Assembly (NCBI GenBank): GCA_963748295.1
Contig: CAVVIH010000001.1
Span: 248,001 to 312,000, forward strand
DNA: 64,000 bases
Source of the DNA: CAVVIH01 sp963748295
GTDB taxonomy: Bacteria > Acidobacteriota > Vicinamibacteria > Vicinamibacterales > 2-12-FULL-66-21
Reading direction: 5' to 3'
The position numbers were made by a program, and so were the translations under genes. Position 1 is the first letter of the stretch; each line of letters opens with the position of its first letter. The notes under the pieces were generated by a model that was given only the letters and a program-made list of their open reading frames with translations, made no database searches and had not been told where the DNA came from. This document shows positions 1 through 10,367 of the stretch, in pieces.

Positions 1-1
1 A

Positions 2-2227
2 CTCGAGGGATATCCAACCTGGGCGCCTGACGGCGGACGCATCGCCTACTTCGCCGTCCGCGAGGGCCTCGGATCGGTCTGGGTGTCGCCGATCGAAGAC
101 ACGCCGGCGCGCGACGAGGAGTCCACCGCGCCGGCGCGGCCGAGGCCGGCGGCGCAACCGGTGCTCGTTTCGCGGCGAGGCGGCATGCCGGCGTGGTCGC
201 CTGACGGCAAACGCCTCGCGGTGTCGCAGCTCCCGGCAGCCGACCCGACCTACAACGGCAATCCCGAGCGCAACGGCGACGACCCGCCGCCGCTGTTTGC
301 CTCGCCGGAAGCATTCCGTCTCTGGCTCGTCGACGCGCCGCTGCCGGTTGACGCCGGCGCCCGTGAAATCACCTCCGCCGCGCCTCGTCCCGAGCAGCTG
401 GCTGGCGCGTTCGATCGCGTCTGGGAGACGCTGCGCAAGCTCTATTACACCGACGGACCGTCGGCCGCCGAATGGCAGCAGCTGCGGTCGAAGTACCGGC
501 CGCAAGCGGCGGCGGCACGCGACGAGGCCGCCGTCGAAACGGTGATCGACGCGATGATCGCGGAGCAGCCGCTGATCAAACCGGCGGTCAGCTCTGAGCG
601 CGCCGTCGTGGTTTCCGGCCATCCGCTTGCGTCGCGCGCAGGTCTCCTCGCGCTGCAGCGCGGCGGCAACATCGTCGATGCGGCGATTGCCGCCTCGTTC
701 GCCCTTGGCGTCGTCGAACCGGACGCGTCGGGAATCGGCGGCGACGGGATGGCCGTCGTGTATCTGCGGGGGATGGCGGAACCGGTCGTCATCGAATACA
801 AGGACCAGGTTCCGATTCACGCAACGCGCGAAAACCCGCTGCTGACGGCGGGCACCGGCGACGGACCCGCGGCCGCGAACATTCCCGGCGTCGTGGCGGG
901 CCTCGACGCGCTCTATCGGAAGTTTGGCAGCAAGAAAGTTGAGTGGGCGGAGCTGATCGCACCCGCGATCGAGTACGCGGAGAAGGGATATGCGCTCGAC
1001 GAAGCGCTGCCGACGTCGATCGCCGAGGGACGGAGCTACTTCCAGAAGTATCCGGCGGCGGCGCGCATCTACTTGCCCGGGGGCAAGCTGCCGCGGCCCG
1101 GCGATACGTTCGTGAACAAGGACTACGCCGCGACGCTGCGCACGATTGCGAACGAAGGGGCCGACGCGTTCTACCGCGGTTCGATTGCCCGCCGCATCGC
1201 CGACGACATGGCGAAGAACGGCGGGCTGATCACGCTCGACGATCTCGCGCAATACCGCGCAATCGAGCGGCGTCCCCTCGTCGGGCGCTACCGCGATCAC
1301 GTCGTCTACAGCGCGCCGCCGCCGGTATCGACCGGCGCGCAGCTCGTCGAAACCCTCCAGATCCTGCAGAACTACGCGCCGAACGGCGCCGCTTACGCCG
1401 CCAGCGCGGACTTCCTCCATTACGCGATCGAATCGTGGAAGGTCCGCGATCAGTCGCCGCGCATCGCCGATCCCGGTCTGTTCGAAGTGAGCCTGGGTCC
1501 GCACCTCGATGCTGCCCACGCCGCGTCGCTGTTCAAGCGCATCGATCCGAAGAAGGCGTCACGCGATCGCAATCAAGCAGGCGACGGCGAGAGGCCCGAG
1601 CGGATCGGCCGCGGGACGACGGCGTTCGCCGTCGCCGATGCCGAGGGCAACATGATTGCCGTCACGCAGACGCTCAGCACGTGGGGCGGCACGTTCTACG
1701 TGTCCGACGGCCTTGGGTTCCTCTACAACAATCATCTGCGGTTCGGCGGCGGCGGAGCGCCCGGACGCTTCCTTCCGCTCGCGCGCTCATCTTCAACGAG
1801 TGTTCCGACGCTGCTGTTCCGCGCGCCGGCAACCGGAAATGGACCCGGCTCTCCCCGGCTGGCGGTTGCGGCCGCCGGCAACGCATGGATCCCAGCGTCC
1901 GTGTACGAAATCATCCTCAACGTCGTCGACGGGGGGATGCCGGTGCAGAAGGCGATCGAAGCGCCGCGCTTCCTGATCGGCCGCGATCCTTCGGAGCCGG
2001 GCGCGAGCCGCATGCAGATCGAGGATCGGATCCCGCGCGGCATCCTCGAGGACCTCATGGCGCGGGGCCACCGCTTCCAGAAGATCGGACGCAAAGGCGA
2101 AGTTCGCTACGGGTACGCCGCTGCCGTCACCGTCGATTCGGACGCTCGCCGTGTTCACGGCGGAGCCGAGCCGCGCCGATCCCACGCCGCGGCCGGCATG
2201 GGCGCGTCCCCCTCCAGCAGCCGCTAA
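2..2227 (+). CDS. PD40 propeller / gamma-glutamyltransferase fusion, 5' end cut
   Basis: The frame is open from base 2, so the gene enters from the left and the GTG at 83 is internal. The visible start has two TolB-like PD40 strands (PTWAPDGGRIAYF, MPAWSPDGKRLAV). A helical segment follows near bases 400-560 (FDRVWETLRKLYY) that resembles the C1 module of tricorn/S41 peptidases. The rest is a full gamma-glutamyltransferase domain with SGHPLASRAG, GIGGDGMAVVY and, near base 1617, TTAFAVADAEGN, whose threonine is the expected self-cleavage nucleophile. It ends with the usual GGAEPRRSHAAA. The family cleaves gamma-glutamyl bonds such as that of glutathione, normally in the periplasm. The propeller and C1-like lead are unusual for the family. 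The signal peptide would lie outside the window. The enzyme class is secure; the substrate is unknown. Confidence 0.88.
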   Translation, partial: LEGYPTWAPDGGRIAYFAVREGLGSVWVSPIEDTPARDEESTAPARPRPAAQPVLVSRRGGMPAWSPDGKRLAVSQLPAADPTYNGNPERNGDDPPPLFASPEAFRLWLVDAPLPVDAGAREITSAAPRPEQLAGAFDRVWETLRKLYYTDGPSAAEWQQLRSKYRPQAAAARDEAAVETVIDAMIAEQPLIKPAVSSERAVVVSGHPLASRAGLLALQRGGNIVDAAIAASFALGVVEPDASGIGGDGMAVVYLRGMAEPVVIEYKDQVPIHATRENPLLTAGTGDGPAAANIPGVVAGLDALYRKFGSKKVEWAELIAPAIEYAEKGYALDEALPTSIAEGRSYFQKYPAAARIYLPGGKLPRPGDTFVNKDYAATLRTIANEGADAFYRGSIARRIADDMAKNGGLITLDDLAQYRAIERRPLVGRYRDHVVYSAPPPVSTGAQLVETLQILQNYAPNGAAYAASADFLHYAIESWKVRDQSPRIADPGLFEVSLGPHLDAAHAASLFKRIDPKKASRDRNQAGDGERPERIGRGTTAFAVADAEGNMIAVTQTLSTWGGTFYVSDGLGFLYNNHLRFGGGGAPGRFLPLARSSSTSVPTLLFRAPATGNGPGSPRLAVAAAGNAWIPASVYEIILNVVDGGMPVQKAIEAPRFLIGRDPSEPGASRMQIEDRIPRGILEDLMARGHRFQKIGRKGEVRYGYAAAVTVDSDARRVHGGAEPRRSHAAAGMGASPSSSR

Positions 2228-2336
2228 AGCGTGGCGGGGTCCCCCGCCGATTGACGTTCTACCGGTTAGCGGGCCGGCGTCGATCCAGGCTCGTCTTCAA
2301 TCCGATGTGTGGATTGAATGCGCAAGGGAGGGACCC

Positions 2337-2937
2337 ATGGTTCGGCGCTCGGTTCTCGTGCAGTGTGTCGCTGGCGTTCTAGTAGTTTGGCTGGTTTCCG
2401 CGTCGCTGGCATCCGCGCGCGAGACAACCAAACAGATACTCCAGAGAATCGAAGAGACGCTGGCGCAGATCATTACGCTGGTCACCCCGCCTCCACCTCC
2501 ACCACCGCCGGTGGCGGTGAATCGGTACGAGGCTGTTGTTCCCGTTCGTCACCAACCAGGCTGGATGGGACACGGCTATCACCGTGGCGAATACGGGCAG
2601 AGACAGCACGGGTGTCGTTGGCGTTGCCGGACTCTGCGCGATTCACTACTTCGGTGCAACTCCGACTGGGTCTACATTTCCTCGGCAAACGACGAGCACC
2701 CCGATTGCGGTCGGCGACCACCTGCGCCTCACTATCAGTGGTGGCGGCAGCCACGGGATTGCGGCCACGCCGAATTTTCAGGGGTACGTCGAAGTGGACT
2801 GCCAGTTTCCGTACGCCCACGGCTACGGGCTTGTGACCGATGGACCGGTAGGCTCGGCCAGGATCGGCGGCACGGTGCAGGCCCTGGTGCTTCCGCATAC
2901 GCGAACGAGGTTCGCCGCGGAATCCCTCGGACAGTAG
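2337..2937 (+). CDS. small secreted protein, one apparent frameshift
   Basis: ATG at 2337 opens a clear signal peptide (MVRRSVLVQCVAGVLVVWLV, then SASLASA). A short helix and a run of eight prolines follow. At about 2524 the frame moves by one base into a segment with FPFVTNQAGWDTAITVANT, ending at the TAG at 2935-2937. That motif recurs, from memory, in secreted proteins of unknown role in Acidobacteriota. Removing one G from GGTAC at 2524-2528 gives a continuous protein of about 199 residues. The mature domain looks beta-rich. I do not recognise a function. It lies between two unrelated genes and converges on the carrier gene that follows. Confidence 0.6.
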
Positions 2938-2958
2938 AACGCCGCGCGCAAGGCCGCG

Positions 2959-5900
2959 TTACGCCGGCACGGCGTCCGCGGCCCTGCCCATCTTGAACAA
3001 CCCTTCGAAGACCTGCCGCAGGAGATCGGGACGCTCGCCGAGCGCCTCGATGAGGTCTTCGTGATCGATCCGCAGCGCGACGCCGCCGCGACGAATGTCA
3101 GCCGAGCGGCCGAGCGGACGTCCAGCCATCGTGACGATCGAGCCGATGACGTCGCCGGATTTCGCCACCACCGAGGGGGCCCCCGACGAGCTCTCCAGCG
3201 ACACTTCGCCCGACATGATCAGCCAGAGTGCCGGCGCCGCAGATTCCGGGAAGAGCGCCTCCCCGGCTTTCATGTTCACTGTCTTGGCGATGTTGGCCAG
3301 ATGCCGCATCTCGTCCGCCGAGACGCGCGAGAAGAGCGGAATGTGCTGCAGGGCGAGCACCTTCTCGATTGGCGAGAGCCCGGCCCCTGCCAGCAGCTCG
3401 AGATCGCGCGCGCCCGACACGGCGTGCACCGGAACGTCGGGTTCGGTGAGCCGGTCGGCGAGCGTCGCGAACAGTCCGCTCACGAAGTCGCCGTTGTCCG
3501 CCAGCAGCGTGCGAAGCTCGTCGACGGTGAGCACGAGCGTCACCGCCACACCGTTGGCGCGGACGGTCTCGGCGCTGGGCGTGCCCTGCAGCGCCTCCGC
3601 GAAGCCGATTGCGGAGGGCGCATGCAGCGTGCGCGGTTGCCCGGCGCGGCTCGAACAGGTGACCTGTCCGTCGAGCAGCAGGTGAGACGCGGTGGGCACC
3701 AACCCTTCCTGCACGAGCACGGTGCCGGATTCGTGCCGCACCTGGCGGGAAGCACCCGCGACGCGGAAGAGCTCATCGACGGTCACCGACTTGAAGAGCG
3801 GCAGGTCGCGGAGACGAACCGCCAGCTCCGCGGCCGGCAGCGGCTCGAGCCAGAGCTCGCGGCGGCGTTCCGCCGGCATGCGGAACTCCGCCAGCGTCCA
3901 TGACGCGGCCTCGAACACGTACCAGTCGCGGACGTCGCGGTGCGCCAGCACGTGCTCGATGTCGTCTGACAGCGAGGTGATCTTCTGCTGGCGCGCGACC
4001 TCGATCGCCGAGGCCGCCACCACCTGATCCTCGTCGTTGATCAATTGCAGCAGCGTCTCTTCGACGTCGCGGGGCCGCGTTCTCAGCAGCACGTTGGCGC
4101 GGCGGACTTTCTCCTCGAGCGGCATCTCCTCGAGCACCGGCATGATGCGCTTCCGCAACTGGCCGCCGAGGACGTTGTCGAGATACTCCGACGCACTGGC
4201 GCGGCTGCGCGAGTCCCCGTGCTCGATCGTCCATCGTGCCGCCACGATGTCCCGCCAGGGATACAAAAGCTGGAGCAGCAGGTAGGTCCGATTGATCATG
4301 CGCTCCATCTTCTGCGAGAGCGCCTGCGAGAGCAGCGAGTCGGCGGAAAGGCCGCCCTTTCCGAACAGGTTGTAGTGCAGCGACAGGTACTCGAAATACG
4401 TTCTCGACTGCTTCAGAGCCAGAGCCTCGACCGGCTCGCGGCGGAACGTCAGCTCCGGATGATCGCGGCGCAGTTTCGCCAGCGCCGAAACGACCTTGTA
4501 GCGGAGGAAGCCGTCGGGTTCCTCCAGCGCGCCGATCAGGACGTCGACGCTCTTCTGTGCGGGAATCTGCGCGAGCGTGGCGGGAATGTGCCGGCGCACC
4601 CAGACATCCTCGTCGGGATCGCGCATGAAATGCGCGAGGGCGTCGACCACGGGCTCACCGTAACTGACGAGCACCGCCCTGGCGCGTCCCTTCAGGCGCC
4701 TGTCGCGGAGCAGCGACACGAGCGTCGGGACGAACACGAAGTCGTTCGAGCCGGCGGCGCGCACGCTTTCCATCGCCTCGTCGGCGACCTCGGGCGCGGA
4801 GTCGTAGAGCAGTGGAATCAGCAGCCGCCTGAACCGCGGGTTTGCTATCTGCCTGACCGCGGCCGCCACATCGCGCCGCGCATCGCGCGCGCTGTCCTGC
4901 GCATCGCCGGCGAGCGTAGCGAGCGCCGACTCGGCGGCATCGACATCATCGGCCCGATCGCTGCCGGCGAGCGCAATCGCCGCGGTCGCCCTGACCCGCG
5001 GATCCGGCTCCGCCATGAGCGGCCGCGCCAGCGACGGCGCGTCCTCGCTGCTGATCGACGACAGCGCCCCGATCGCCGCCGCCCGGACAGCCGAATCGGG
5101 ATCGCCGAGCATCCGGCGGATCTGCGGCACCCACTGTGCGGCGATGTCGCTGCGGACCGAGCCCAGCGCCGCCAGCGCACGCGATCGAACGCTCGGCGAG
5201 CCGTGATACAGCAGCAGCGGCGTCACCAGGTTCCGCTTGTCGAGCGATTCGAGCACGTCGATCGCATAGACGACGCGCCCGGGATCGGGATGGGCCAGCT
5301 CCTCGACCAGCGTTTCGATCGTCGAGAGGTCGGCGCCGCTCAGCCGCACGAGCTCGGGCTGCACGACCTTCTCCTGGATGCTGCGACGGAACGCCTCGAC
5401 GTATCCGCGCTTGGCGCGCAGCGCCGCCGCAATCCAGAGACCCATCACCGCCAGGCTCGCGTAGCTGATCTGGTACCACGTGAGGTTCAGACCCCAGGGC
5501 TTGATCAACACCAGCAACAGCAGCGCCGCGGCGGCGCGGCCGAACCGGTCCACGGTGACGTCGACAAACGGCTTCGCCTTCTGCTTGATCTCGGGCGGCA
5601 GCGGCAGGAACAGAATCTCGCGCGACGTCTTGTCGACGGTATAGCGCAGCGACTTGTCCAGGACCCGCGCGAACATGGGTGCCCACAGGGCGGGGTAGAG
5701 CAGAATGGTCACGGCAGTGATGCCGAGACCCACCGGCAGGATCATCAGCGCGAAGCCGACGCCGAGCAGACGGTGAATCCGGCTCGTCAGCCATACCTGG
5801 ATGACGAATCCAATTACCGAAACCCACACCTGGACCTGGGCGAGCGTTTCTGTGATCGCGTCCGTTTCGCCGCGTCCCTTGAATGCCTCGACCGCCATGT

Positions 5901-6661
5901 TGAGCTGCTGGTCGATGATCCCCGCGCCGATCGACATCATGCGCGATCGTCAGCGCGATGATCTGGAGGTGCTTCGATTGGCGGAGCATTCGAAACGCTT
6001 CTCCGCCGCCGACCCCTTTCTCTTCCCCTGCGCTCTCGAGCCCGACGAAGTCCACGCTGCCGACGCGGCGGATGATGACGACCACCAACAGCGCGCACAG
6101 GGCGAGCAGGATTGCGCTGACCAGTACCAGTTGCCGGCTGCCGATCTCCTGCGCGAAGAATGCGGACAGACTGGCGCCCGCCGCGCCTCCGGCGGTGGAG
6201 CCGCCGCCGATGAATCCAAACAGCCGCTTGGCGGCGCGCGCGTCGTAGATCAGGTTGGCCAGCGTCCAGAACTGGCTGATGAGCAGCACCGCGTAGATCT
6301 GCCCGAACAGGTAGAACGCGACATCGACCCAATCCTGGCCGGCTGCCAGCATGATCCAGAAGAAGAGCAGCAGCCCGACCATTCCCGCCTGAGTGAGCGG
6401 AACGATCCAGCGGCCCGGCAGTTTGCTTCCGAGCTTGCTGTAGCCCTGCATGATCAGCCCGACGATGAATGCCGAAACCAGCAGGATGTAAGGCAGGTTT
6501 TCAGAGCCGAGCGAGCTGATGAACCGCGAGCGCGTAATCGGCTGCACGATGTTGTAGGCAGCCATCGCGAGAAACGAGTAGCCGAACATCATCAGCGCGC
6601 CCGTGACTTCTTCGCGTCGCAGCTCGACGACCGGCGACAGGAGCTTTTGCAGCAGAGACAT
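2959..6661 (-). CDS. NTT-type carrier fused to HEAT repeats and two cNMP-binding domains, one apparent frameshift
   Basis: The protein is about 1234 residues. Residues 1-430 are a hydrophobic carrier of the ATP:ADP antiporter/Npt type, with the family-like stretch FWTLANLIYDARAAKRLFGF. Residues 440-940 are HEAT repeats. Two cyclic-nucleotide-binding folds start near residues 953 (LRDLPLFKSVTVDEL) and 1107 (LQHIPLFSRVSADEM). The frame breaks at about 5941, where removing one base from CATG (5938-5941) restores LTIAMMSIGAGIID. Classical family members exchange nucleotides across the inner membrane; whether this one transports anything is unknown. The cNMP folds suggest ligand-gated control, which is inference. 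It is divergent from a paralogue across a 98-base gap. Confidence 0.8.
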
Positions 6662-6759
6662 GATTCCCTCTGAGGAGCGCTCCGGACCTTCTGCTTGTGG
6701 TGGATAAAGACCTTACAGCCTAAGCGATGCGGAAACTGAAGTAAACTGCGGCCCAGCCG

Positions 6760-9585
6760 ATGCTGCAGCGGGTCCGCCGGTTCTTCGATATCAGGCCCGG
6801 CGAGGGTCTGCCCACCCTGCTCACCTTCGTCTACATCGCGGTCGTCGTGGCGGCATACCTGCTCGCCAAGCCGATCCGCAACGGCCTGTTCCTGCAGGAA
6901 TACGACGCCTACGCGCTGGTTTACATCTACGCGGCGGTGCCGGTCGTCCTGACCCTCTTCGTTCGCGCCTACTCGCCGATTGTCGGGCGCTTCGGGTCGC
7001 GGCTGGTGACGGTAGGGACGCTCGTGTTCTTCAGCTCGAACGTCGTGCTCTTCTGGCTGGCATTCCGGCTGTTTCCGTTTCCGCTCCTCACCGCCATCTT
7101 CTACGTATGGGTCAACTGCTTTGCGGCGATTGCCCCCGTCCAGGCCTGGAGCTTTACCAACTCGCTCTTCGACACGAGGCAGGCGAAGCGGCTGTTCGGC
7201 TTGATCGGATCCGGAGCGTCGTTCGGCGCCATCACCGGGGGCGTTCTTGCGCGCTATCTGGTCGAGCCGGTCGGCGGATCGATCAATCTGCTGCTGGTCC
7301 TCGCGGCGCTCATCCTCGTCGCGGCGATCGTCGTGCTCGTCGCGCACGCACGCGTGCGCCGGACCGGACTCATACGACTCGGCCGTCCGACCGTGCCCCG
7401 GTTCCGGCAGACGCTCGGCGAAATCGCCGAGAACCCGTACCTGCGATTGATGGCCGTCCTCGTGTTTCTGTCCGCCATCGTCACGCAGTGGGCCGGCATG
7501 CAGCTGAACATCGTCGCGGACGCGCGGTTCGGCGGCAACGCGGATGAGCTGACGCGGTTCTTCGGCACCTTCAACTTCATTCTGGGTTCGTGCAGTTTCG
7601 TCGTACAGCTGTTCGCCACGAGCAGCGCGCTGCGGCGGTTCGGCCTTGCGGTGACGATTCTCACGCTGCCGCTCTCGCTCGGGTTCGGCAGCCTGCTGAT
7701 CGTGCTGCTCCCCGCATTCTGGTCCGTGCTGCTCACCAACGCGTTCGATCAGGCGTTCCGCTTCTCCGTCGACCGCCCCACCTACGAGCTTCTGTATCTG
7801 CCGCTCGCGCCCGCCCAGCGTGTTCACATCAAGAACGCGATCGACATCGTCGTCAACCGGATCGCCGACGCGATCGGCGCGGTGATTTTCGGCGTCGCCA
7901 CGATCGGATTCTTCTTCCTGCCGGGACTCGGGCTCGGGCTCACCGGCACCGCCGTGCTCAGCCTGATTGCGATTGCGATGTGGGGCGTCGTGGCCTGGCG
8001 GCTGCGCGCCGAGTACGTCCGCACGATCCAGGAGAGCATTCATCGTCACCGGCTCGATACCGAACGGACCGCGCGCAGCGTCGTCGAGCGCTCGGCCGCC
8101 GAGGCGCTTCGAACGAAGCTGGCGGCAACCGACCCCATCGAAGTGCGCTACGCGCTCGGGCTGCTCGAGATTCAGCAGACACGAAGCTGGCATCCGCTGC
8201 TCTCCCAGCTGCTGCAGCATCCGGAGCCCGACATCAGGCGCCGTGCGCTGGCGCTCCTCAGCAGCGCGGGCGCCAGGGAGGTTGCAGACGATGTGGTCCG
8301 CCTGCTGCGGGATCCGGATATCGGCGTTCGGACCGAAGCGCTGTTGTATCTCTCACGCGAAATGGGCATCGATCCGCTCACACGGATCCAGGAGCTCGGC
8401 GACTTCGACGATTTCTCGATTCGCGCCGGAATGGCCGCGTTTCTCGCCTCGCCGGGGCCGTCGCAGAACCTCGTCGCGGCCCGCGCGCTGTTCGAGGCGA
8501 TGGCGCACAGGGAAGGCGGCGCCGGCGTAAGGGATCGGATCGAAGCGGCGCGGCTCCTGGCGCTGGTTCCCAGCGAGTTCGACGATCTCCTTGCCAAGCT
8601 GCTGCTCGATGAAGAGGAGGAAGTGGCGCGCCAGGCGGTGCGCTCCGCGCGCGTTCTCGCGTCCGAAGCGCTCGTTGGGCCTCTGATCGCCACGCTCGCG
8701 CGTCAGGAGCTGGCGGACGAGGCTGCCGAAGCGCTCGCGAGGCTGGGGAATGCGATTGTTCCGGAGATTGCCCGGCGGCTGCGCGACGAATCAGAGAATC
8801 TCGAGATTCGCAGGGAGCTGCCGGGCGTGCTGGTGCGCATCGGGACGACCCAGGCGGAGCACGTGCTGATCGACAGTCTGCTGCACGCGGACACCACGCT
8901 CCGGCATCGCGTGGTGGCATCGCTCAACAAGATGCGCGCCGTCCATCCCGACGTGCGGATCGATCCGAACACCATCGAGCTGCTGCTCGCGGCCGAGATC
9001 GCCGGCCATTACCGTTCGTATCAGCTGCTCGGCCCGCTGCAGCGTCAGATGCCGGAGTCGGATCCGGTGCTCCAGGCCATGCGGCACTCGATGGAGCAGG
9101 AGCTCGAGCGCATCTTCCGGCTGATGAACCTGCTCTACACACAGGAAGGACTGCACGACGCGTACGTCGGGCTGCGCGCCTCGAACCCGGCGATTCGCGC
9201 GAACGCGCTCGAGTTCCTCGACAACGTGCTGAAGCCGGAGCTGCGCCCGCTGCTCGTTCCGCTCCTCGATTCGCAGGTCACGATCCAGGAGCGCATCGCG
9301 ATCGCTGATCGCCTCGTCGGCGCGCCGGTCGAGACCGCGGAGCAGGCGGTGGCGACGCTGCTCGCGAGCGAGGACTCCTGGCTGCGATCGTGCGCCGTGT
9401 ATGCGGTCGGCACCCTGCAGCTGCACGGGCTCGACGAGACGCTCCGGCGTTTCGAAACGACAGGCGACGTTGTGTTGCGGGAAAGCGTGCGGACCGCGCG
9501 CCGGCGGCTCGCCGGAGAGGCGGAGCCTGCGCCGCTGCAGGAGCCGGCGCCGGCGGATCTGGGCATGGGCGTCGGGGCTGGGTAG
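6760..9585 (+). CDS. NTT-type carrier fused to HEAT repeats
   Basis: This is an intact 941-residue protein. Residues 1-420 form a polytopic carrier with the same signature as its divergent neighbour (FTNSLFDTRQAKRLFGLIGSG). Residues about 425-905 are HEAT repeats (LLQHPEPDIRRRALALLSS and similar units). It lacks the cNMP folds of the paralogue and ends in an Ala/Pro/Glu-rich tail. The start at 6760 follows a short divergent intergenic stretch in which I see no convincing sigma-70 promoter. It may act with the upstream-facing paralogue as a two-component carrier or scaffold, which is inference. It converges on nadE with a 5-base gap. Confidence 0.83.
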   Translation: MLQRVRRFFDIRPGEGLPTLLTFVYIAVVVAAYLLAKPIRNGLFLQEYDAYALVYIYAAVPVVLTLFVRAYSPIVGRFGSRLVTVGTLVFFSSNVVLFWLAFRLFPFPLLTAIFYVWVNCFAAIAPVQAWSFTNSLFDTRQAKRLFGLIGSGASFGAITGGVLARYLVEPVGGSINLLLVLAALILVAAIVVLVAHARVRRTGLIRLGRPTVPRFRQTLGEIAENPYLRLMAVLVFLSAIVTQWAGMQLNIVADARFGGNADELTRFFGTFNFILGSCSFVVQLFATSSALRRFGLAVTILTLPLSLGFGSLLIVLLPAFWSVLLTNAFDQAFRFSVDRPTYELLYLPLAPAQRVHIKNAIDIVVNRIADAIGAVIFGVATIGFFFLPGLGLGLTGTAVLSLIAIAMWGVVAWRLRAEYVRTIQESIHRHRLDTERTARSVVERSAAEALRTKLAATDPIEVRYALGLLEIQQTRSWHPLLSQLLQHPEPDIRRRALALLSSAGAREVADDVVRLLRDPDIGVRTEALLYLSREMGIDPLTRIQELGDFDDFSIRAGMAAFLASPGPSQNLVAARALFEAMAHREGGAGVRDRIEAARLLALVPSEFDDLLAKLLLDEEEEVARQAVRSARVLASEALVGPLIATLARQELADEAAEALARLGNAIVPEIARRLRDESENLEIRRELPGVLVRIGTTQAEHVLIDSLLHADTTLRHRVVASLNKMRAVHPDVRIDPNTIELLLAAEIAGHYRSYQLLGPLQRQMPESDPVLQAMRHSMEQELERIFRLMNLLYTQEGLHDAYVGLRASNPAIRANALEFLDNVLKPELRPLLVPLLDSQVTIQERIAIADRLVGAPVETAEQAVATLLASEDSWLRSCAVYAVGTLQLHGLDETLRRFETTGDVVLRESVRTARRRLAGEAEPAPLQEPAPADLGMGVGAG

Positions 9586-9590
9586 GTCGC

Positions 9591-10364
9591 CTAAGGCTTC
9601 TGTCCCGGCGTTGGCGCCAGCTCGCGCTTGTGCTCGGTCGCGCGGATCATCCGTTCGAGGCGCAGCGCGAGCGCTGGCGCCACCGAATCAGGTCCACCGG
9701 TCAGATACCGCTCGAGCTCGGCGTAGGTGAACCCCATCTCTTCCTCATCGGTCTGCCCGAGCCAGAGGCCAGCGCTCGGCGCTTTGTCGATGACGGGCTG
9801 CGGGACACCCAGCTCGCGGGCGAACGACCGCACGTCGCTTTTCAGCAGGTCGCCAATCGGCAGCACGTCGACGCCGCCGTCGCCGTACTTCGTGAAATAT
9901 CCGATCGTCAACTCGGCGCGGTTTCCGGTCCCCGCGACCAGATAGTTCAGCGAGTTCGCGACGAAGTACAGAGTTGACATCCGCAGGCGCGGCTTGACGT
10001 TGGCGACGGGCACGCGGGACTTGATGTCGCCGCTGCCGGGTGTCTCGGGCCACATGTCCGCCGGCAGACTGCGCACGCCGTCGCGCACCACGGCAATCAG
10101 CCGGTCGTAGGGATCGCCCAGGTCCACTCGCACCACCGGCACGCCGAAATGCTCGGCGACCAACCGCGCATCCGCTTCATCACGTGGATCGCTGTGGCAC
10201 GGCATGATGACGCCTGCCACCTGGCCCGGAACCGCCATCTGACACAGCCGCACGACGACCGCCGAATCGATCCCGCCGCTGAGGCCGACGACGAATCCGC
10301 GCGCGCCGGCGTCGTTGACACGTTGACGTAACCACTCGGCGATCTGCGCCGTCGTTGTGCTCAT
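9591..10364 (-). CDS. nadE: NAD synthetase, ammonia-dependent type
   Basis: NadE amidates nicotinic acid adenine dinucleotide to NAD with ATP. The 257-residue protein has the PP-loop LSGGIDSAVVVRL near the start, the ATP/NaAD region VANVKPRLRMSTLYFVANS, GTGNRAELTIGYFTKYGDGG, and the C-terminal substrate loop KAPSAGLWLGQTDEEEMGF. There is no glutaminase domain, so ammonia must be supplied free or by a partner. The start lies 3 bases after the stop of the REC/HD-GYP gene, which suggests co-transcription. Length and motifs are normal. Confidence 0.93.
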   Translation of the reverse strand: MSTTTAQIAEWLRQRVNDAGARGFVVGLSGGIDSAVVVRLCQMAVPGQVAGVIMPCHSDPRDEADARLVAEHFGVPVVRVDLGDPYDRLIAVVRDGVRSLPADMWPETPGSGDIKSRVPVANVKPRLRMSTLYFVANSLNYLVAGTGNRAELTIGYFTKYGDGGVDVLPIGDLLKSDVRSFARELGVPQPVIDKAPSAGLWLGQTDEEEMGFTYAELERYLTGGPDSVAPALALRLERMIRATEHKRELAPTPGQKP

Positions 10365-10367
10365 GAC

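Noticed and set aside
4045..5961. Long plus-strand reading frame opposite the carrier-HEAT-cNMP gene
   Set aside because: Arg/Gln/Leu-rich low-complexity composition typical of antisense frames in GC-rich DNA; the minus strand has clear domains.
6592..8220. 542-residue minus-strand frame opposite the second carrier
   Set aside because: Glu/Arg/Asp/Gln-rich antisense composition, no motif; the plus strand is an intact membrane carrier.
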